DNA of 64,000 nucleotides from Hemileia vastatrix (taxonomy: Eukaryota; Basidiomycota; Pucciniomycetes; Pucciniales; Zaghouaniaceae), in the NCBI GenBank assembly GCA_030280995.1, contig JASXTE010000017.1:9696498-9760497 (forward strand), written 5' to 3'. The translations under genes and the position numbers were made by a program. The notes below the pieces were generated by a model. The model made no database searches. It was given only the letters and a program-made list of their open reading frames with translations, and was not told the DNA's origin. This document shows positions 60,428 through 64,000 of this stretch, one piece after another (position 1 is the stretch's first letter; every line of letters begins with the position of its first letter).

Positions 60428-61105
60428 ATGTCCAACAATTTGGCCGAAAAAATGGATAACATGCAAGTGGATGAAATTGAAATTGACTATGATGCTGACA
60501 CTGTAAGTTCTTCTAAAGTTGGACATAAAAAATCTTATGCTAACACAAAGAATTCACATACTGCAGGATGTGGAAATGACAGGAAATGCAAACAAACCAA
60601 ACCCCCTTCCCCCAGTACCACAGAAGGAATTAAAGCCTCTAGTGCCTCAAGAAGGTCTTCCAAAAGGCTTCAAAATAAAAAAGCTTCCTCTGCCACAACA
60701 AATCAGCAACCTATCCAGTCATATAAAAGAGTTGAAGACAGAAAATATGACATACAAAGCAAAGGTAGACACCTTTTGGGATCAGGTTCAAGAACTCAGG
60801 AACCAGATTCAGGCCCATGCCCCTCCTCAGTTGCCTCCCAATTAGCCTCAGTTTCAGGCTCAACCTTCACAGCCACCCAGCTCAACCATCCAAAATCCAA
60901 ATACTATGGAAGTAGAGCAATGGAAATGGGATTATCTAATGAGTCACTACCAACAGAATGTGCAACACCCTCCTCATCATCAGCCTGGCCCATCCAGAAC
61001 ACCCAATTTCCATCCACCTCCTCATCCCTACCAACAAGGCAGGAGAAAGAAGGCCCAAGCACAATCCCAAACCCAGCCCCAGGGGAAGTTTCCTCCTCTG
61101 CCATG
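60428..61105 (+). pseudogene. El-7 ORF1: exons 1 and 2 of the coiled-coil leader protein
   Basis: Exon 1 (60428-60502, 25 codons) contains MDNMQVDEIEIDYDADT; exon 2 (60567-61105) reads DVEMTGNANKP, LPKGFKIKKLPLPQQ, coiled coil ISNLSSHIKELKTENMTYKA, a P/Q-rich stretch with one stop (60843-60845), VEQWKWDYLMSHYQQ, GPSRTP, HPYQQGRRKKAQAQ and PPLPW-TAA. The coil and WKWDYLMSHYQQ are the parts best kept between El-4 and El-7, which argues that this frame is real. The start is the first ATG after the leader and agrees with El-4. Confidence 0.65.
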
Positions 61106-62140
61106 GTAAGTAATTTGGTTGATAGTCACTTGGGTATGTTTTCTAATAAATCTTCTTCTGCAGGTAATATTATTGAACATGGTGAAAGAACAGTTAAACC
61201 TGTTAAAAGACAGCTTCCTGTAACTAGTAGCCCTATTGATGTAATTAGCAAATTGTCATTTGATGAACCTTTACATTTAACTTCTACATCTTTAATTAAT
61301 CCCTCTCTTGCAATTAAAAATGATTCTGTTCCCCCTGAAATCTATGCCTTAATTGAAAAAACTTCTGAGGAAATATTGAAAGATACCCTTGATTTTAATA
61401 TTGTGAAAGACAAACATGTGAGAGATGTGTTAATCCATGAAAATGATAGATTAAATAATTTACACTTGCAATGCAAAGTGAGTTCTTCTGTACAAGATAC
61501 AGCTTATTTAAAAATCAAAGAAACCTTGAATATTGTTCTTAGTCAACAAAAACAAATAAGAAGTGACCATAGAGCTATCTCAGATAGAAATATCAGTCTA
61601 CATAAGACCTTGAGTGAATTGAAACCCCTTATTGAGGAAAATTATTCATTCAAGAATGAAATAAAATCTCTGCAAAATGAGTTTAAGAAGCTAAAAAATG
61701 ATTTCCATGCACTAAGTACCAAACACTCAGTTTCTGAGGACAGAAATGTTCTATCTCTTGCAAAAGTAAATGACCAGATGTCTGAAATTCCAAGAATAAG
61801 AAACTATGTGTCTGACCTGCAGGAAAAGTTCTCAACCTTACCCATCAATAATGAATTAAATGAGATTTCTGTAAATAAGCTGCATAAAAATAAAGGGAAA
61901 AAACCTGAGCAAAGTTCATCCTTTCTTCCTCATATTTCAACCATTAAACAAACTGACAATGAGTCTGTAAAATCTTTTGCTACTAGCAAAAATTCTTGTG
62001 ATGGTCATGCACCAGCTGTTTCTGTAAATAATGAAATTTCTGAACACCTGGCTAAACTTCAGGAATTATTAATAATAAATAATTCAAGCCAAAAAGTGGA
62101 CCATCCCAGTAGTCAGAAAAATTGGCCTAAGTTAGACTAA
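60428..62140 (+). CDS. El-7 unspliced reading frame joining exon 1 to gag, 570 codons
   Basis: Without any splicing the exon 1 frame stays open through both introns and through the coil-coding DNA in another frame, entering gag (GNIIEHGERTVKP) and ending at the nonsense codon 62138. Over the coil region it encodes a Ser/Lys/Thr-rich sequence poorly conserved against El-4. This may be the Gag-Pol frame of genomic RNA, or openness by chance. It overlaps the ORF1 and gag entries. Confidence 0.45.
   Translation: MSNNLAEKMDNMQVDEIEIDYDADTVSSSKVGHKKSYANTKNSHTAGCGNDRKCKQTKPPSPSTTEGIKASSASRRSSKRLQNKKASSATTNQQPIQSYKRVEDRKYDIQSKGRHLLGSGSRTQEPDSGPCPSSVASQLASVSGSTFTATQLNHPKSKYYGSRAMEMGLSNESLPTECATPSSSSAWPIQNTQFPSTSSSLPTRQEKEGPSTIPNPAPGEVSSSAMVSNLVDSHLGMFSNKSSSAGNIIEHGERTVKPVKRQLPVTSSPIDVISKLSFDEPLHLTSTSLINPSLAIKNDSVPPEIYALIEKTSEEILKDTLDFNIVKDKHVRDVLIHENDRLNNLHLQCKVSSSVQDTAYLKIKETLNIVLSQQKQIRSDHRAISDRNISLHKTLSELKPLIEENYSFKNEIKSLQNEFKKLKNDFHALSTKHSVSEDRNVLSLAKVNDQMSEIPRIRNYVSDLQEKFSTLPINNELNEISVNKLHKNKGKKPEQSSSFLPHISTIKQTDNESVKSFATSKNSCDGHAPAVSVNNEISEHLAKLQELLIINNSSQKVDHPSSQKNWPKLD
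60503..60566 (+). other. El-7 gag-leader intron 1
   Basis: 64 nt, donor GTAAGT, branch TGCTAACA, acceptor ACTGCAG. Joins DADT to DVEM in frame. Confidence 0.7.
61106..61163 (+). other. El-7 gag-leader intron 2
   Basis: 58 nt, donor GTAAGT, branch TTCTAATA, polypyrimidine tract, acceptor TTCTGCAG then GTAAT. Confidence 0.65.
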
Positions 62141-63560
62141 TATCCTACCTTTGATGGTGATTCTTCCTCTGATTGGCAACACTTTATCCAAAGAATTGAT
62201 AATTTAAAGAGATCTTATAAACTACCTGATGAGGAAATTGTTTCTAAGCTAATTTCTTTATTTTCCAATGTAGCCTTGATGTGGTATGAATCTGTCCTTT
62301 TAGATAACAATCATTATACATGGAATGATTGGAAATCCTTGATTGAGAATCAGTTTGGTGGTTCAAAATTCAGGTTAGCTCAGCAGAGACTGTATGAGAA
62401 TACTAGATATGTATCCTCCTCTGTTGAAAAGCCCATTGTTTTTCTGATGAAAATAACTAAAATCCTTAGAGCAATTGATCCAAAGATGGATTATGATATT
62501 TGGAGAGATAAAATCTTGTATAAATTACCAAATTCTCTTAGGGATTTGATTGTTGCTAGAACTGAGCATGTAAGGGAAAATTCTTCTTTCATTAATATCT
62601 GTAATGAAGTACTGCTCAACCATAGATATGAACCAAAGAATTACCTTGGTAAATCTTATAATGATCAGAATAAACCTTCTATAAAGCTCCCAGAAAAATC
62701 TGGTAAACCCTCTGCCCCAGTTGCACCTAAAAAATATGCAACAAATACTTGTTATAAATGTAAAAAACCGTGGCAGAAGGGTCATGTTTGTGACAAGAAA
62801 ATTCATCTTGTTGAACAAAATGAAGACACTGATGAAGTTGAACTTGATGTCAATAATTCTTCCAGTGACTGTGAAAGTAATATCTCCTATGACAATGAAT
62901 CTGTTAAAGATGTTTTAATGTTGGAACATGATGTCCATTATTTAAATAATATATCTGAAGATTGTGTATTGAATTTATCTTCAGTAGAAAATGCTGAGAT
63001 AATTAAAGATATTACTAACAATTCTATTCCTATATCCCCTTTAAAGGCACCTGTTATCATTAATGGTAAATATGTTGATGTAGTTCTTGATTCTGGTGCT
63101 GGAGGAAGTGTAGTATCTGAAAAAGCTTTGGCTTCAGTGGATAAGGAATATTTGAGTAAATTATTACCTATAACTTCTGAAAAATGGAGAGGGTATGGTT
63201 CTACCTTATTTCCTATTGGCAAGTACAAAACCTCTGTATTCTTCAAATATAATGGTGGTTTTGTCAGAGCTATTTGTGAGTTTGTTGTCATGAAAAATGA
63301 TAATTTGAGCAATTGGTTTATTATGGGAAATGATATTTTAACCATGTTTGGTGTGAAACTGGACCCAGCAAATAATTGCTTTACCTTAGGAATGAATGGG
63401 AAAAGAAAATTCAAAATTTTCTCTCCTAGAACTTCTGGGCATTTGTTGAAATCTTGTAACTCACTGATCCAGTGTGAAGGTAGAACAACAACTGAAATTG
63501 ATGATTTATTACATGAAATAAATACCACTTCTTTTGGTGATCAGTTGACTAGTGAAAAAA
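61164..63560 (+). pseudogene. El-7 gag and protease
   Basis: Gag N-terminus NIIEHGERTVKPVKRQLP, a long coiled-coil region (about 61550-61740), core NWPKLD, stop at 62138-62140, then FDGDSSSDWQHFIQRIDNL, YKLPDEEIVSKLISLF, FGGSKFRLAQQRLYENTRY, KILYKLPNSLRDLIVARTE. Intact knuckle C-x2-C-x7-H-x-C at 62750-62791. Protease VVLDSGAGGSVVS with Asp at 63089-63091 and FIMGNDILTMFGVKLDP. Apart from the one stop the frame is uninterrupted to the window end. Confidence 0.85.
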
Positions 63561-64000
63561 AGGATTCTATTGTTGCCTCTATTACCTCTTTCCCTATGGC
63601 TTTTGCTCATGGTTCTCATGTCTTGGGTATTGTTCAGGAAGAGATGAAAATTACCTTATTCTGTAATTTGAGTGATATTCCTCCTTCCCTTAAGAAAAAA
63701 CCATATCCTGCTTCTCCATCAAAAAGAAAGGATATTGAAGATAATATTGAAACATTATTGAAAATGAATATCATTGAGAAAGTGGATGTCACCCCCAAAT
63801 ATTGTGTCATCTCCCCAGTCTTGATTTCTTATGAAAAAGATAAAGCTAGATTATGTGGAGATTACAGAGCTTTAAATAATTATACTGTTGATGATATTTA
63901 TCCTTTACCCAGAATTAATTCAATACATGCTACCTTTCAAGGTGCAAAATTTATTAGTTGTCTGGATGGTAATAAAGGTTATCATCAAGTTCCAGTTGAG
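63561..64000 (+). CDS. pol: El-7 pol, reverse transcriptase N-terminus (cut by window end)
   Basis: Same frame as gag: FPMAFAHGSHVLG, KPYPASPSKRKDIEDN, CVISPVLISYEKDKARLCGDYRALN, YTVDDIYPLPRINSIHAT, CLDGNKGYHQVPVE at the last base. Motif A Asp present; YIDD, RNase H and integrase lie beyond the window. Confidence 0.9.

Larger units (their letters stand above)
58601..64000 (+). mobile_element. El-7: family III Ty3/gypsy chromovirus, best preserved, runs off the window
   Basis: 5' LTR, PBS, leader, exons, gag, protease and the first part of RT. In the visible gag-pol only one nonsense codon (62138-62140, TAA for the CAA of El-4). The left flank CTTTA (58596-58600) should reappear after the 3' LTR outside the window. 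Inserted into El-6. Confidence 0.9.

Overview
The window is eukaryotic and very A+T rich (about 70% or more by eye). It consists almost entirely of nested, decayed LTR retrotransposons. I see no rRNA, tRNA, CRISPR array or operon, and no convincing host gene. All pol genes have the Ty3/gypsy domain order protease - reverse transcriptase - RNase H - integrase, followed by a C-terminal chromodomain-like segment, so they are chromovirus-type. Introns of 52-64 nt with CTRAY-like branch sites close to the acceptor suggest a fungal host. Resemblance to gypsy elements I remember from rust fungi (Pucciniales) makes a rust or related basidiomycete my best guess; this is inference, no search was run.

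Layout. (1) 187-25047: El-1, a family II element with 1.47-kb LTRs and target-site duplication (TSD) GTGAT. It is split by El-2 (3845-12693, family I, TSD GTTTG) in gag and by El-3 (17314-23725, minus strand, family I deletion derivative, TSD ATATA) in the 3' LTR. (2) 25053-34229: non-coding DNA with a possible 3.1-kb inverted-repeat transposon (26113-29256), small CACTA-like MITEs (MITE1 and MITE2), a family II solo LTR inside MITE2, and A-rich low-complexity tracts. (3) 34230-54515: a 22-bp minisatellite that received three LTR insertions about 90 bp apart: El-4 (34770-44934, family III, TSD GTCTC), a family IV solo LTR (44944-45755, TSD CAGTG) and El-5 (45838-54465, family IV, itself hit by MITE3). 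(4) 54516-56533: nothing recognised. (5) 56534-58600: the 3' end of a minus-strand family II element (El-6), interrupted by El-7 (58601 to beyond 64000, family III, the least damaged copy).

How the genes work together. In the six elements whose 5' internal region is visible the plan is the same: LTR, a 2-nt spacer, a primer-binding site related to TGGGGACCTTTCC, a long leader, a short first exon of 7-25 codons, intron 1 of 3n+1 nt, a second exon encoding a coiled-coil protein with a WKWD motif, intron 2, then one long gag-protease-RT-RNase H-integrase-chromodomain frame. Exon 2 ends in a conserved Trp-stop that spans the intron 2 splice site, with gag-pol in the +1 frame. This looks like a regulated expression switch (splicing plus +1 frameshift, reinitiation, or dual coding in the unspliced RNA) and is the most interesting feature of the window. 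Every copy carries at least one nonsense codon or frameshift, so none is obviously active.
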